A DNA stretch of 64,000 bases from Microbulbifer okhotskensis (GTDB lineage: Bacteria; Pseudomonadota; Gammaproteobacteria; Pseudomonadales; Cellvibrionaceae). The DNA lies in NCBI RefSeq assembly GCF_023895975.1, contig NZ_JALBWM010000004.1:33558-97557 (forward strand), given 5' to 3'. The translations under genes were made by a program, and so were the position numbers. How positions within the stretch are numbered: the first letter of the stretch is position 1; each line of letters starts with the position of its first letter. Of the stretch, positions 46,841-57,430 are shown piece after piece. The notes under the pieces are model-generated. The model worked only from the letters and a program-made list of their open reading frames with translations, ran no database searches and was not told where the DNA came from.

Positions 46841-48148
46841 ATGAGCAGAGATGTACGCGCTGTGGCCGCCCGAGTCATTACCGCATTACTGGAAGAGCGT
46901 GGCTCGCTGGCAAGATTGTTGCCGGCAGCTGAGGACAAAGTGGAAGAGCGCGATCGCTCTCTATTGCGAGAACTCTGTTATGGTTGCGCCCGCACCGCAC
47001 CACGCCTGCAACTGATCGCCGCAAAGCTGCTGCGCAAGAAGCCCACCGATGCCGCAGTCAACGCACTGATCCTGTTGGGGCTCTACCAGCTCGAGTACAC
47101 ACGCATTCCCGATCACGCCGCGATCTCCGCCACCGTCAATGCTGCACGCAGTCTGGGTCTCGATCGCGCTACCGGCGTGATTAATGGGGTGCTGCGCAAC
47201 GCCCTACGCAACGCTGAGCAATTACAGCGCAAACTGTCCGGCAACCCACAGTTCAGTTCCATGCACCCGGCTTGGCTGCAACAACAAATCAAGGCTGCCT
47301 GGCCCAGCCAGGCGTCGGACATCTTCCGCGCCAACAATACCAACCCACCCATGACTCTGCGGGTAAACACCGCCAAAATCTCCCGCGCCGAGTATCTGCA
47401 ACAACTGGACGACACCGGACTGTCCGCCGAGGCTTGTGCTATTTCACCAGTGGGTATCACCCTGGTCGAGCCGGTATCAGTAAACATACTGCCGGGCTTT
47501 GCCGAGGGCTTAGTAAGTGTGCAGGATGAATCTGCACAACTGGCAGCCCTGCTGTTAGCCCCATTTGAAGGTGCCCGAGTACTGGATGCCTGTGCCGCAC
47601 CAGGTGGCAAAAGCTGTCATCTGTTGGAGCAACAAGCTTCCATTCACTTGAGTGCACTGGATATTGAGGAAACGCGTCTGGTTCGGATAGAGGAAAATCT
47701 ACAACGCTGTGGACAGCATGCAGAATTGATCTGTGCCGATGTTACACAGCCAGATGCCTGGTGGGACGGACAGCAGTACGATCATATTCTATTGGATGCA
47801 CCCTGCTCAGCAACCGGGGTTATTCGCCGCAATCCGGATATCAAACTGCTGCGTCGTGAAACCGATATTGTCGAGCTAGCGACATTACAAAGCAAAATCC
47901 TGCGCACTCTGTGGCCACTACTCAAACCCGGCGGTCAGTTGGTCTACGCCACCTGCTCCAGCCTACCCACAGAAAATAGTGAAGTCGTCGCCGCGTTCAT
48001 TGCGGACACTGAAGATGCGAGCGACAATACTCCTGAACAGCTGAACGATAAGCCCTGGGGAGAGAAACAAGTTGCGGGTATGCAGCTTCTTCCCCAAACC
48101 GGTGGCGGTGACGGTTTCTACTACGCTCTGCTGAGCAAAGCCGAATAA
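46841..48148 (+). CDS. rsmB: 16S rRNA m5C967 methyltransferase RsmB
   Basis: A 435-residue protein with an N-terminal NusB-like RNA-binding domain (about 1-150) and a SAM-dependent methyltransferase domain. The SAM motif DACAAPGGKSCHLL lies near residue 248. The two catalytic Cys are in DAPCSATGVIRRNPDIK and YATCSSLPTEN. It modifies C967 of 16S rRNA. It is co-directional with fmt and trkA. Confidence 0.96.
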   Translation: MSRDVRAVAARVITALLEERGSLARLLPAAEDKVEERDRSLLRELCYGCARTAPRLQLIAAKLLRKKPTDAAVNALILLGLYQLEYTRIPDHAAISATVNAARSLGLDRATGVINGVLRNALRNAEQLQRKLSGNPQFSSMHPAWLQQQIKAAWPSQASDIFRANNTNPPMTLRVNTAKISRAEYLQQLDDTGLSAEACAISPVGITLVEPVSVNILPGFAEGLVSVQDESAQLAALLLAPFEGARVLDACAAPGGKSCHLLEQQASIHLSALDIEETRLVRIEENLQRCGQHAELICADVTQPDAWWDGQQYDHILLDAPCSATGVIRRNPDIKLLRRETDIVELATLQSKILRTLWPLLKPGGQLVYATCSSLPTENSEVVAAFIADTEDASDNTPEQLNDKPWGEKQVAGMQLLPQTGGGDGFYYALLSKAE

Positions 48149-48178
48149 CAGCGGCACTAGCCGCGAGTCTCATCCGAT

Positions 48179-49564
48179 ATGAAAATTGTCATTCTCGGCG
48201 CCGGCCAGGTAGGCGGCTCTCTGGCAGAGGCATTAGCCTCTGAGCGCAATGATATTGTCCTGGTGGACAGCGACGAGAAAACCCTGCGCGAACTGCGCGA
48301 CCGCATCGATATTGGCGTGGTACTCGGCCACGCCTCTCATCCGAATATCCTTATGGAGGCCGGTATTGAGGATGCCGATATTCTGGTAGCGGTCACCAAT
48401 AACGATGAGACCAATATGGCGGCCTGCCAGATTGCGCACTCGCTGTTTCGCGTACCCACAAAGATTGCGCGAGTGCGCGCCTCCTCTTACCTGCAGTATC
48501 CGGAGTTGTTTGATACCCAGGCAATTCCCATCGATGTCCTGATTAGCCCGGAACAGTTGGTGTCGGAATATATCTCCCGCCTGATGGAACATCCCGGTGC
48601 ACTGCAGGTATTGGACTTTGCTGGTGGCCGCGTACAGCTGGTCACAGTGCTGGCCGTCCAAGGTGGCCCGCTGGTAGGGCAGCAGTTGCGCTATCTGCGC
48701 GAGCATATGCCCAAAGTGGATACTCGTGTGGCCGCTATCTACCGCCGTAACCGCCCGATAATTCCCCAGGGTGATACGGTGATTGAAGCTGGCGATGAAG
48801 TATTTTTTATTGCCGCACGAGCGGATATTCGCGCGGTTATGAGCGAATTGCGCCGACTTGAGCACGGCTACAAGCGGGTGGTTATTGCCGGCGGTGGCAA
48901 TATCGGTCTGCGCCTAGCCACGCGCCTTGAAAATCGCTACTCGGTAAAAATTATCGAGCAGAATCACGAGCGCTGTGTATTTTTGTCCGAGCAGTTATCT
49001 CACACCATCATTTTGCATGGCAGTGCCTCCGATCAGGAACTCCTGCTCGAAGAGAGCATCGAGGATACCGATGTTTTTCTTGCCCTCACCAATGACGACG
49101 AAGCTAATATCATGTCGTCGCTATTGGCCAAGCGCCTGGGTGCGCGCAAGGTAATGACCCTGATCAACAACCGTGCCTATGTCGACCTTGTGCAGGGGGG
49201 AGAAATCGATATTGCGATTTCTCCCCAACAAAATACTATCGGCAGCCTGCTTACCCATGTGCGCCGCGGGGATATGGTCAACGTACACTCGCTTCGCCGC
49301 GGTGCCGCAGAAGCGATCGAAGTTATCGCCCACGGTGATGAGCGCACGTCCAAAGTGGTGGGGCGTAAAATAGAGGACATCGATCTGCCCGAAGGCGCAT
49401 CAATCGGCGCCATAGTTCGAGAGACAGAGAACGGCAGCGAAGTGCTAATGGCCCACGATGATGTCATTGTACAAAGCGATGATCACGTAATTGTCTTCCT
49501 GATCGATCGCCGCCAAACCCGGCATGTAGAACAGTTGTTCCAAGTGGGTTTTGGTTTTTTCTGA
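48179..49564 (+). CDS. trkA: Potassium uptake regulatory protein TrkA
   Basis: A 461-residue cytosolic protein with two RCK units, each with a dinucleotide-binding motif: [11 protein letters not shown] at the N-terminus and [10 protein letters not shown] near residue 240. It gates TrkH-type channels in response to nucleotides. Start ATG 48179, 30 bases after rsmB. trkH follows 88 bases later. Confidence 0.96.
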   Translation: MKIVILGAGQVGGSLAEALASERNDIVLVDSDEKTLRELRDRIDIGVVLGHASHPNILMEAGIEDADILVAVTNNDETNMAACQIAHSLFRVPTKIARVRASSYLQYPELFDTQAIPIDVLISPEQLVSEYISRLMEHPGALQVLDFAGGRVQLVTVLAVQGGPLVGQQLRYLREHMPKVDTRVAAIYRRNRPIIPQGDTVIEAGDEVFFIAARADIRAVMSELRRLEHGYKRVVIAGGGNIGLRLATRLENRYSVKIIEQNHERCVFLSEQLSHTIILHGSASDQELLLEESIEDTDVFLALTNDDEANIMSSLLAKRLGARKVMTLINNRAYVDLVQGGEIDIAISPQQNTIGSLLTHVRRGDMVNVHSLRRGAAEAIEVIAHGDERTSKVVGRKIEDIDLPEGASIGAIVRETENGSEVLMAHDDVIVQSDDHVIVFLIDRRQTRHVEQLFQVGFGFF

Positions 49565-49652
49565 TCTCCTGAATTTTTTTCATCATCCGGTGACAACTAC
49601 CTGCGTCGTCCAGATAACATTGCAACAAATAACAATAGGCTGATAAGCGCCA

Positions 49653-51104
49653 ATGCGAATTGCGGTAATTGCGCGAGTTTTTGGAATTCTCCTGACGGTG
49701 TTCAGCCTGACACTGCTGCCACCGATAGGGGTCTCCCTATGGTACGAAGATGGTACCCACAGCGCATTTGTCGCCGCCTTCGTAATCACCCTGCTTACCG
49801 GCCTTTTTATGTGGTTGCCGGTACACGACTTGCGCGAAGACCTGCGCACCCGTGACGGATTCGTGGTGACCTCATTGTTCTGGCTGCTACTAGGCAGCTT
49901 CGGTGCCCTTCCCTTTATTATCAGTCCACAACCGGACCTGAGTGTTACCGACTCTATTTTTGAATCCATCTCCGGCCTCACTACCACTGGTGCTACGGTC
50001 ATAACCGGGCTGGATTCCCTGCCCCCGGCCATCCTCTACTATCGACAACAATTGCAGTGGTTTGGCGGCATTGGCGTAATTGTTATCGCCTTGGCGATTC
50101 TGCCCATGCTCGGTATCGGCGGTATGCAGCTGTACAAAGCGGAGATTCCCGGTCCGGTCAAAGACACCAAACTGACCCCCCGTATCGCCGAAACGGCGCG
50201 GGCGTTGATTGTTATCTACATCATCCTCACCATCCTTTGCGGTATCGGCTACTGGTGGGCGGGCATGACGGTCTTCGATGCCATTGGCCACGCTTATTCC
50301 ACCGTGGCCAATGGGGGCTTCTCCACCCACGATGCCAGCATGGGCTTCTATGCCCACAACCGCGCCATCATGATTATCTGCATCGTATTTATGTTTACTG
50401 CAGCCATTAACTTTGGCCTGCATTTCTTCGCCTTCCGCAACAAAACACTGAGGCACTATTGGCGCGATTCAGAGTTTCGCTTTTATGTCATGCTGATCCT
50501 TGGCGCCGGTTTGCTGATTAGCTGTTACCTGTGGATATTGAATATTTTCTCTCCCGGCAACAGCCTGCTACATGGCTTTTTCCAGGTGGTTTCTATCAGT
50601 ACCACCGCCGGTTTCGCCTCGGAGAACTTTTCTGCCTGGCCGGTATTTTTGCCCTATGTTTTGTTGCTACTGGGCATTCTTGGTGCCTGTGCCGGCTCCA
50701 CGTCGGGGGGGATTAAAGCCGTGCGCGGTATGCTGATTATGAAATCCGGTATGCGCGAACTGAATCGATTGGTACACCCCAATGCGGTGATTCCCATCAA
50801 GATCAATCGCAAAATAGTTCCCGACCGGGTTACCGATGCAGTCTGGGGCTTCTTCGCGGTCTACGTTTCATCGTTCTTTATTCTCGCCATTATTGTGATT
50901 GCCACTGGCGAGGACTTCGTCACTTCTGTTACTACCGTGGCTTCCTGCCTAAGTAACATCGGCCCCGCCCTGGGCGAAGCTGCCGCTCACTATGGCGCAG
51001 TCAATGAGGTCGCCAAGTGGTTCCTGATCCTCGCCATGCTGATGGGGCGTCTGGAAATTTTTACCCTGCTAGTACTACTTACCCCGGCTTTTTGGCGCCA
51101 TTAA
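49653..51104 (+). CDS. trkH: Potassium uptake membrane protein TrkH
   Basis: A 483-residue membrane protein with four M1-P-M2 units. The filter segments are recognisable: TTTGATVITG, STVANGGFST, ISTTAGFASE and SCLSNIGPALG. It conducts K+ with TrkA bound. It is paired with trkA just upstream, although in Pseudomonas trkH lies elsewhere, so this adjacency is a small local difference. It is followed by a clear terminator. Confidence 0.95.
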   Translation: MRIAVIARVFGILLTVFSLTLLPPIGVSLWYEDGTHSAFVAAFVITLLTGLFMWLPVHDLREDLRTRDGFVVTSLFWLLLGSFGALPFIISPQPDLSVTDSIFESISGLTTTGATVITGLDSLPPAILYYRQQLQWFGGIGVIVIALAILPMLGIGGMQLYKAEIPGPVKDTKLTPRIAETARALIVIYIILTILCGIGYWWAGMTVFDAIGHAYSTVANGGFSTHDASMGFYAHNRAIMIICIVFMFTAAINFGLHFFAFRNKTLRHYWRDSEFRFYVMLILGAGLLISCYLWILNIFSPGNSLLHGFFQVVSISTTAGFASENFSAWPVFLPYVLLLLGILGACAGSTSGGIKAVRGMLIMKSGMRELNRLVHPNAVIPIKINRKIVPDRVTDAVWGFFAVYVSSFFILAIIVIATGEDFVTSVTTVASCLSNIGPALGEAAAHYGAVNEVAKWFLILAMLMGRLEIFTLLVLLTPAFWRH

Positions 51105-51121
51105 CGACACAATATTTCATA

Positions 51122-51149
51122 GCCACGTTAACGCGTGGCAATATTTTTT
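51122..51149 (+). terminator. Intrinsic terminator after trkH
   Basis: A 6-bp stem GCCACG/CGTGGC with loop TTAACG, followed by AATATTTTTT. It lies just past the trkH stop and separates the Trk genes from the exporter operon. Confidence 0.8.
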
Positions 51150-51200
51150 AGTTTCTGCCACAGTAGTTGTTTACAGGAAGTAATTCATAAAAAAGGCTGT

Positions 51201-52232
51201 ATGAGCAGAGACACCAGTGCGTTGCTCGGTCAACTCAAGATTGATCGGGAAACAGCGCCCGAGCCCAAATCCTCATCGCGAAAAATTTTATTGGCGGCAT
51301 CTGTCGGCATAATTACCGGCATTGTTATTGGTCTTGCCGGTGCCTCTCTCTTCGCAGAGGATAAAGCGCCAGTTCTCCCCCAAAACCGTGAGCCCCAAGC
51401 CAATACTCTCACGCTGATCCCCCGAGAGGACAAATTCCGTGAAACCATACTCAATGCCTCCGGCTATATAACACCGCGGCGTATGGCCACTGTCTCTGCA
51501 GAGGTAATGGGCCTGATCAGCAGTGTCGATGTCGAGGAGGGTATGCAGGTCGAAGAGGGTCAGGTCCTGGCCCGTTTGGATGATGCCAAGGCGCGGGTAG
51601 CACTGGATTTCGCCCAAGCACAAATCCTGGTTCTTCAGGCCCAGCAAGCAAGTATCCACGCGAAACTGAAAGAAGCTGAACGCCAGTACCGCCGCTTCGC
51701 TGGATTGCGCGACAAAAATTATTCCAGCAAAGCACAGTTAACCCAGAGCGAAGCTTCTGTGGAAGGGCTCCGGGCTGACCTAAACAGCGCCCAGGCCAAT
51801 ATACAAGTCGCTGTTCTCGAAGCGGAAAGACAGCGTGAACGCTTGGCAGACCATACTATCCGTGCTCCCTTTGCCGGTGTTGTCACCACAAAGAACGCTC
51901 AACCTGGCGAGATAGTCGCGCCCAGCTCCGCCGGCGGCGGTTTTACCCGCACCGGTATCTGCACCATCGTAGATATGAGTTCACTCGAGATAGAAGTAGA
52001 TGTGAATGAGGCCTTTATTGGCCGGGTTGCCAAAGGCCAGAAAGTTAACGCTAACTTGGATGCCTACCCGAACTGGAATATCCCAGCCACTGTTATCGCC
52101 ATAATCCCAACTGCCGACCGGGCCAAGGCCACCGTCCGGGTACGAATCGCAATCGATAATAAAGACGTCCGAATCCTGCCGGATATGGGTGTTAAGGTGG
52201 GCTTTCTCGCTGGAGAGGTTGCAGCACCCTAG
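51201..52232 (+). CDS. Periplasmic adaptor subunit of an ABC exporter (HlyD/MacA family)
   Basis: A 343-residue membrane fusion protein. It has an N-terminal transmembrane helix (ILLAASVGIITGIVIGLAG), a split lipoyl domain (EVMGLISSVDVEEGMQVEEGQ … IRAPFAGVVTTKNAQPGE) around a coiled coil (AQILVLQAQQASIHAKLKEAERQY), and a beta-barrel domain. It links an inner-membrane pump to an outer-membrane channel. ATG 51201 is chosen; an earlier start at 51135 lies in the terminator. It is first in a four-gene operon with an ATPase and two permeases. No outer-membrane channel gene is adjacent. Confidence 0.9.
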   Translation: MSRDTSALLGQLKIDRETAPEPKSSSRKILLAASVGIITGIVIGLAGASLFAEDKAPVLPQNREPQANTLTLIPREDKFRETILNASGYITPRRMATVSAEVMGLISSVDVEEGMQVEEGQVLARLDDAKARVALDFAQAQILVLQAQQASIHAKLKEAERQYRRFAGLRDKNYSSKAQLTQSEASVEGLRADLNSAQANIQVAVLEAERQRERLADHTIRAPFAGVVTTKNAQPGEIVAPSSAGGGFTRTGICTIVDMSSLEIEVDVNEAFIGRVAKGQKVNANLDAYPNWNIPATVIAIIPTADRAKATVRVRIAIDNKDVRILPDMGVKVGFLAGEVAAP

Positions 52233-52283
52233 GAACACGGAAAAACACAAAAGAGATTTTATTCTTATACGAGGGTATTTGAG

Positions 52284-52979
52284 ATGTCAGAGGAAGTGTT
52301 GTTTCAGCTAAAGGGTGTGAGCAAAAATTTTGTGAAAGGCAAAGAGACCATTTCCATTTTTGAGTCTCTGAATATGGAAATTGATTGTGGTGACTTCGTT
52401 GCCATCATGGGACCGTCGGGCTCGGGGAAAACAACACTTTTGAATATGCTCGGCGGTGTCGATCAGCCCAGTGGTGGTGAAGTATGGTTTGATAGTGAGC
52501 GCATAGACTCCCTCAGCGAAGGTGCACTGACCCAGTGGCGGGCGAGAAATATCGGTTTTATTTTTCAGTTTTATAATTTGATGCCGATGCTCAATGCCCA
52601 GCGCAATGTGGAACTGCCATTATTACTGACTAATTTATCCAAGTCCCAGCGTCGCCATAATGTGGAGACTGCGCTGGCGCTGGTGGGGTTGAGTGATCGC
52701 GCCAAGCATATGCCCAGCGAGATGTCCGGTGGACAACAACAACGGGTTGCCATTGCCCGTGCTATCGTTTCCGATCCCAAACTGATTCTGTGTGACGAAC
52801 CCACAGGCGACCTGGACAGGGCTACTGCAGATGAAATTTTGGAAATGCTGCAATTGCTAAACCGCGATCATGGTAAAACTATCGTGATGGTTACTCACGA
52901 CCCCGCCGCTGCAAAATATGCAAATCGCACCCTGCATCTCGATAAGGGACAGTTTGTGCAGAGGGAAATAGTGGCATGA
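52284..52979 (+). CDS. ABC exporter ATP-binding protein (MacB/LolD type)
   Basis: A 231-residue ATPase with Walker [10 protein letters not shown], signature [10 protein letters not shown], Walker [13 protein letters not shown] and THD switch His, the features of the LolD/MacB subfamily. It powers the two FtsX-type permeases that follow. The permease start overlaps its stop by four bases (ATGA). Ribosome-binding site GAGGG lies about 8 bases upstream of the ATG. Confidence 0.93.
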   Translation: MSEEVLFQLKGVSKNFVKGKETISIFESLNMEIDCGDFVAIMGPSGSGKTTLLNMLGGVDQPSGGEVWFDSERIDSLSEGALTQWRARNIGFIFQFYNLMPMLNAQRNVELPLLLTNLSKSQRRHNVETALALVGLSDRAKHMPSEMSGGQQQRVAIARAIVSDPKLILCDEPTGDLDRATADEILEMLQLLNRDHGKTIVMVTHDPAAAKYANRTLHLDKGQFVQREIVA

Positions 52980-54136
52980 GCGATTTTTATTTAATCTACA
53001 AAAACATGACGAGGAAACCCTTGCGGTTGTTCCTCACCTGTTTCGCAATTTTTATTGCCTTCCTGATTTTTGGCGCTGTAACCAGTCTCAAGTCTGCATT
53101 AAATTCCAGTGTGGAATTATCTGCTGACAATCGACTGGTAGTCTTTAACCGGATCAATTTCACCCAGACATTGCCAATTGCCTATGTTCAAAAGGTTGCC
53201 GCAGTCGACGGGGTAAAAAATGTGACTCACCTGAATTGGTTTGGCGGTTACTATCAGGAACCGAGCAGGCAAGTGGTGTCAATGGCCGTAGATCCAGAGT
53301 CTTATTTAAAAGTCTATGAAGAAATAGTTGTTCCTGAAGATCAAAAACAGGCTTGGTTTAACAATCGCCAAGGAGCCTTGGTCGGGGAAAAACTCGCGGA
53401 AATTTACGCCTGGAAAATCGGTGATAGAATCCCTCTATCCTCCAACATTTTTACTCACAATGATGGGGGGTATACTTGGGAGCTTGTGGTTTCTGGAATA
53501 TTTAAAGGCGATACTGAGCAGTACGATACGCGTCAGTTATTGCTTCACTACAAATATTTTATGGAAACACAGACCTTTGGCAATGACTGGATCGGCTGGA
53601 TGGCACTGACCACTGACGATCCCGCCATTAACGAAACCGTGGCAAAAACTATCGATGATAATTTTGCCAACTCCCAAAGCGAAACCGATACCAGTACAGA
53701 AAAAGCTTTTAACAAGGCTTTTATTGAGCAAATTGGCAATATCGGCCTGATTATTTTTTCTGTAGTTTTTACCGCCTTCTTTACCATTCTGGTGGTGGTT
53801 GGCAACACTATGGCTCTGACTATTCGCGAGCGCACAGGGGAAATCGCCGTGCTGAAAACCTTGGGGTTTTCCAGCACCCGTATTTTCCGCATGGTGCTGT
53901 CTGAGTCCCTGTTAATTGCCTTTGTCGGCGGCCTTTCCGGCTTAGCCGCAGCCTGGCTGCTGGTAGAGGGGGTAAAAACCTTCCTGGCCCGATTCCTGCC
54001 CAATTTAATTTTGGGTGGGGATATCGCATTGCAGGCAATTCTGTTTATGTTGCTACTGGGCTTGATCACCGGGCTGATGCCGGCTTTTCAGGCACTGCGT
54101 CTCAACATAGTGACCGCATTTAACCGACAACAATAA
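52976..54136 (+). CDS. ABC exporter permease, FtsX/MacB type (first)
   Basis: A 386-residue protein with one N-terminal helix (LFLTCFAIFIAFLIFGAVTS), a large periplasmic MacB-PCD-like domain and three C-terminal helices with the FtsX motif (RERTGEIAVLKTLGFSSTRIF). It overlaps the ATPase gene by four bases. It probably forms a heterodimer with the second permease. The substrate is unknown; a peptide, antibiotic or lipid-linked compound is possible. Confidence 0.9.
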   Translation: MSDFYLIYKNMTRKPLRLFLTCFAIFIAFLIFGAVTSLKSALNSSVELSADNRLVVFNRINFTQTLPIAYVQKVAAVDGVKNVTHLNWFGGYYQEPSRQVVSMAVDPESYLKVYEEIVVPEDQKQAWFNNRQGALVGEKLAEIYAWKIGDRIPLSSNIFTHNDGGYTWELVVSGIFKGDTEQYDTRQLLLHYKYFMETQTFGNDWIGWMALTTDDPAINETVAKTIDDNFANSQSETDTSTEKAFNKAFIEQIGNIGLIIFSVVFTAFFTILVVVGNTMALTIRERTGEIAVLKTLGFSSTRIFRMVLSESLLIAFVGGLSGLAAAWLLVEGVKTFLARFLPNLILGGDIALQAILFMLLLGLITGLMPAFQALRLNIVTAFNRQQ

Positions 54137-54203
54137 GACTGGGCCAGACCCGCTGAATCCATAAAGCGGATTTCACTGGGGACGCCTTTAAGGAGAGGAA
54201 ATT

Positions 54204-55391
54204 ATGGGTTCTCTTATTGCACAAGTTGTTTCGGTAACCTTAATGAACCTGGGCAGCCTGCGGCGGCGCCTGTGGATGTCTCTGGCGATGGTATTTGCCT
54301 CTGCTGTTGTCGTCGCAATCTTGCTGGCATTTCTCGCGATGGCCAAAGGTTTCGAAGCAACCATGAGTGGAGCCGGCTCTAGCCAGATTGCGATCCTGAT
54401 GCGCGAGGGGTCTTCAACTGAGCTCAACTCCGTTATTCTGCAGGATCAGGTCAACCTGATTGCAGAATCGGCTGGCGTGACCAGGGACGCCAACGGCCCG
54501 CTGGTTTCACCGGAACTTTACGTCATTGTCGACGGTATCAAGAAATCCACTGGAACTGAAGCTAATATCCCCTTGCGCGGTCTCAATAAAATCGGCATGG
54601 CCATGCGTAGCAATATGCACTTGGTAGAGGGGCGTATGTTTACCCCCGGCACCAACGAAATGATTGTCGGTGAAGGGGTACTGCGCGAATTTGACGGTTT
54701 CGATATTGGTAAAGAAGTACGCTTTGGGAAAAACCTGTGGACAGTTGTCGGGGCCTTTTCCACAGGGGGCAATATCTTTGAAAGTGAGCTGTGGGCAGAT
54801 GTTAAAATTATCCAGAGCCACTACAACCGGGGAAGCAGTTACCAATCGATCCGCTTACAGCTGGAAAATAACGGCGACCTGAAGCCGATTGAGGAGACGG
54901 TTCAGCGGGAACCACGCCTCAACCTGGAGGTTCAAACCGAGCAGGAATATTTCGCCAGCCAGGGTAAGCAGCTGCAATACATCGCCACCTTTGGCTGGAT
55001 TATCAGTGCTGTGATGGCGCTTGGTGCCCTAGCCGGGGCTCTCAATACCATGTACACCTCAGTGGCAGATCGCGCCCGTGAAATCGCCACTCTGCGCGCT
55101 CTCGGTTTCAGCAATTTCTCCGCTTTTTGCGGCACCATCATTGAAGCCATGGTACTGGCGGCCACCGGCGGACTGCTGGGCTCGCTGGCCGCCTATCTGT
55201 TCTTCGATGGCCTCAACACATCAACCTTGGGGGGCAGTTTTACCCAAGTAGTGTTCAGCTTTGAAATGTCCCCGGATCTGTTTGTCCAGGGTGCTGTTCT
55301 AGCGCTGGTGATAGGGTTTATCAGTGGATTTTTTCCCGCCTGGCGCGCGGCGCGCATGCCGGTCGTAGTCGCATTCCGGCACGCGACTTAA
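54204..55391 (+). CDS. ABC exporter permease, FtsX/MacB type (second)
   Basis: A 395-residue paralogue of the previous permease with the same topology: an N-terminal helix (MVFASAVVVAILLAFLAMA), a periplasmic domain and three C-terminal helices (REIATLRALGFSNFSAFCG). A strong AAGGAGAGG site precedes the ATG. Two different permeases with one ATPase and one adaptor suggest a heterodimeric pump. A hairpin terminator follows. Confidence 0.9.
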   Translation: MGSLIAQVVSVTLMNLGSLRRRLWMSLAMVFASAVVVAILLAFLAMAKGFEATMSGAGSSQIAILMREGSSTELNSVILQDQVNLIAESAGVTRDANGPLVSPELYVIVDGIKKSTGTEANIPLRGLNKIGMAMRSNMHLVEGRMFTPGTNEMIVGEGVLREFDGFDIGKEVRFGKNLWTVVGAFSTGGNIFESELWADVKIIQSHYNRGSSYQSIRLQLENNGDLKPIEETVQREPRLNLEVQTEQEYFASQGKQLQYIATFGWIISAVMALGALAGALNTMYTSVADRAREIATLRALGFSNFSAFCGTIIEAMVLAATGGLLGSLAAYLFFDGLNTSTLGGSFTQVVFSFEMSPDLFVQGAVLALVIGFISGFFPAWRAARMPVVVAFRHAT

Positions 55392-55406
55392 TCACTTTTT
55401 AAATGT

Positions 55407-55436
55407 GGGCTTCTATTCAGGAGCCCCTATTTTTTC
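55407..55436 (+). terminator. Terminator of the exporter operon
   Basis: A stem GGGCT/AGCCC with a 10-base loop followed by CTATTTTTT on the plus strand. It overlaps the 3' end of the convergent acyltransferase gene. Confidence 0.7.
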
Positions 55437-56374
55437 TTGCGGTAAACTTTGCTCTTGCCTTCCGGCTGCTTTCTGAAGCGCTTGTATTCCCACTGATACT
55501 GTTCCGGTGCCTGGGCGATACAGGCCTCCACACCCCGGTTCATCGCTGCCAGGGAAACTTTCTGCTCATCACTATAAATAGCTTTTTCCGCTGGGACAAA
55601 AACCAGCTCAAATCCACCTTCTACTCGCTTTCCAAAACCAAATACCACATGGCAATGGGTGCGCTGTATTAGATTATGAATCAGGGTCATCGTCAGCGCG
55701 GGACGGCCAAAGAAAGGGGCAAAATCACCGCCCATATCCGGTTCCTGATCGGGAAGAATCAGAGCCAAGTTACCAGCCTTGAGAGACTTAAGCAGCGCGC
55801 GTACCCCATGCACGTTAGTGGGGACCATCTTGCCACCAGTCACTTCCCGTCCGCCGCGAATCACCGGGTCCAGAGCCTCGATCTTGGGAGGCTGGTAAAG
55901 CACGGTACAAGGAGCCAGAGTGCCTACATATAAACCAAAAATTTCCCAGTTTCCCGTATGTGGCATCAACACAATGGTACCTCGTCCCTCGGCTTCACCT
56001 GCACTGAGTAATTGCTGGTTGCGCACCCGCACTATCGCATTCTCATTTTTTGCCCAGGGCTTACTCCACAGTGCGGCCATCTCAAAGCCGGTCATCGCCG
56101 TGCTGATCACGCTTTCGCGTGCCAGCCGCTCACGCTGTCTGGGATCCATCGCCGGGTAGCAAAGCGCCAAGTTAATTCTACTTAAGCGCAGCCCCTCAGA
56201 ACGGCTACACACCGCCATCCTACCGACAAACCAACCCAGGCGCCGCGACCAGTGCAACGGCAGCTTACCGATAAGTTTCAGTGCCCCTACAGCAAGGCGC
56301 CCCTTAATATCCACTGAATTACTTCCTATCCAAAAAGCCGCTTTACAGCGGTTGTGTTGGCCAAGTATGGCCAT
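55427..56374 (-). CDS. Lysophospholipid/lipid A acyltransferase (LpxL/HtrB family)
   Basis: A 315-residue LpxL-type acyltransferase. The catalytic HxxxxE motif is in LMPHTGNWEIFG near residue 137, with substrate motifs LYQPPKIEALD and LPDQEPDMGG. Such enzymes add secondary acyl chains to lipid A or related lipids at the inner membrane. It has a basic Lys-rich C-terminus (YRKKK). It is divergent from glyQ. In Pseudomonas the homologue lies in the same place next to glyQ. Confidence 0.9.
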   Translation of the reverse strand: MAILGQHNRCKAAFWIGSNSVDIKGRLAVGALKLIGKLPLHWSRRLGWFVGRMAVCSRSEGLRLSRINLALCYPAMDPRQRERLARESVISTAMTGFEMAALWSKPWAKNENAIVRVRNQQLLSAGEAEGRGTIVLMPHTGNWEIFGLYVGTLAPCTVLYQPPKIEALDPVIRGGREVTGGKMVPTNVHGVRALLKSLKAGNLALILPDQEPDMGGDFAPFFGRPALTMTLIHNLIQRTHCHVVFGFGKRVEGGFELVFVPAEKAIYSDEQKVSLAAMNRGVEACIAQAPEQYQWEYKRFRKQPEGKSKVYRKKK

Positions 56375-56473
56375 TGAACCCGTTCGGCACAGCTATAGCG
56401 CTTTAAGCACGGGAGCCGCTGCCGCTATAATTGCGCCCCTTTGCCCACAGCAGATACTGATCTGGAGATAGCG

Positions 56474-57430
56474 GTGTCCAAGCAATACGATCTCAGTACC
56501 TTTCAGGGACTTATATTTGCCCTGCAGGATTATTGGGCGCGCCAAGGGTGCGTCATTCTACAGCCTCTGGATATGGAAGTGGGCGCCGGCACCTTTCATC
56601 CGGCGACCTTCCTCCGCGCCATAGGCCCGGAAAACTGGAACGCGGCCTATGTACAACCCTGCCGCCGCCCCACCGATGGGCGCTACGGCGAGAACCCCAA
56701 CCGCCTGCAGCACTACTACCAATACCAGGTAGTAATGAAACCGTCCCCGGATAATATCCAGGAATTGTACCTCGACAGCCTTCGCGCCATGGGCGTAGAC
56801 CCGGCTGTCCACGATATCCGCTTCGTAGAAGACAACTGGGAATCCCCGACTTTGGGTGCCTGGGGCCTCGGCTGGGAAGTGTGGCTGAACGGCATGGAAG
56901 TAACGCAGTTCACCTATTTCCAACAAGTCGGTGGGATCGAGTGCTATCCGGTTACCGGTGAAATCACCTACGGCCTTGAGCGCATCGCCATGTACCTTCA
57001 GGGGGTTGAATCGATCTACGACTTGGTGTGGACCCGCAACCCGGACGGCAGCCCCATCACCTACGGTGATGTTTTCCACCAAAACGAAGTGGAGATGTCG
57101 CACTACAACTTTGAACACGCCGATGTGGAATTCCTGTTTGCCACCTTCGATCACTGCGAGCGCGAGAGCAGCCGCTTGATCGAGCTGGGCCTGCCGCTAC
57201 CCGCCTATGAGCAGGTAATGAAAGCCTCTCACGCCTTTAACCTACTCGATGCGCGCCACGCTATCTCGGTCACCGAACGCCAGCGCTATATCCTGCGCGT
57301 GCGTACTCTGGCCCGCGCAGTGGCGCAGGCTTACTACGATGCGCGCCGCGCGCTGGGATTCCCCTTAGCAGATGATGCGCTCCGCGCAGATATTTTGGCC
57401 GATGACGCCGAGCAACAGGAGAAGCAGTAA
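56474..57430 (+). CDS. glyQ: Glycyl-tRNA synthetase alpha subunit
   Basis: A 318-residue class II catalytic subunit of the bacterial alpha2beta2 glycyl-tRNA synthetase. It contains [48 protein letters not shown] and [24 protein letters not shown] 56474-56476 ([10 protein letters not shown] follows) is chosen because of the GGAG element seven bases upstream. It overlaps glyS by one base (TAATG). No glycine riboswitch was seen upstream. Confidence 0.97.
   Translation: MSKQYDLSTFQGLIFALQDYWARQGCVILQPLDMEVGAGTFHPATFLRAIGPENWNAAYVQPCRRPTDGRYGENPNRLQHYYQYQVVMKPSPDNIQELYLDSLRAMGVDPAVHDIRFVEDNWESPTLGAWGLGWEVWLNGMEVTQFTYFQQVGGIECYPVTGEITYGLERIAMYLQGVESIYDLVWTRNPDGSPITYGDVFHQNEVEMSHYNFEHADVEFLFATFDHCERESSRLIELGLPLPAYEQVMKASHAFNLLDARHAISVTERQRYILRVRTLARAVAQAYYDARRALGFPLADDALRADILADDAEQQEKQ

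Noticed and set aside
56375..56473. A glycine riboswitch upstream of glyQ
   Set aside because: The intergenic space is only about 100 bases and shows no tandem aptamer-like structure.
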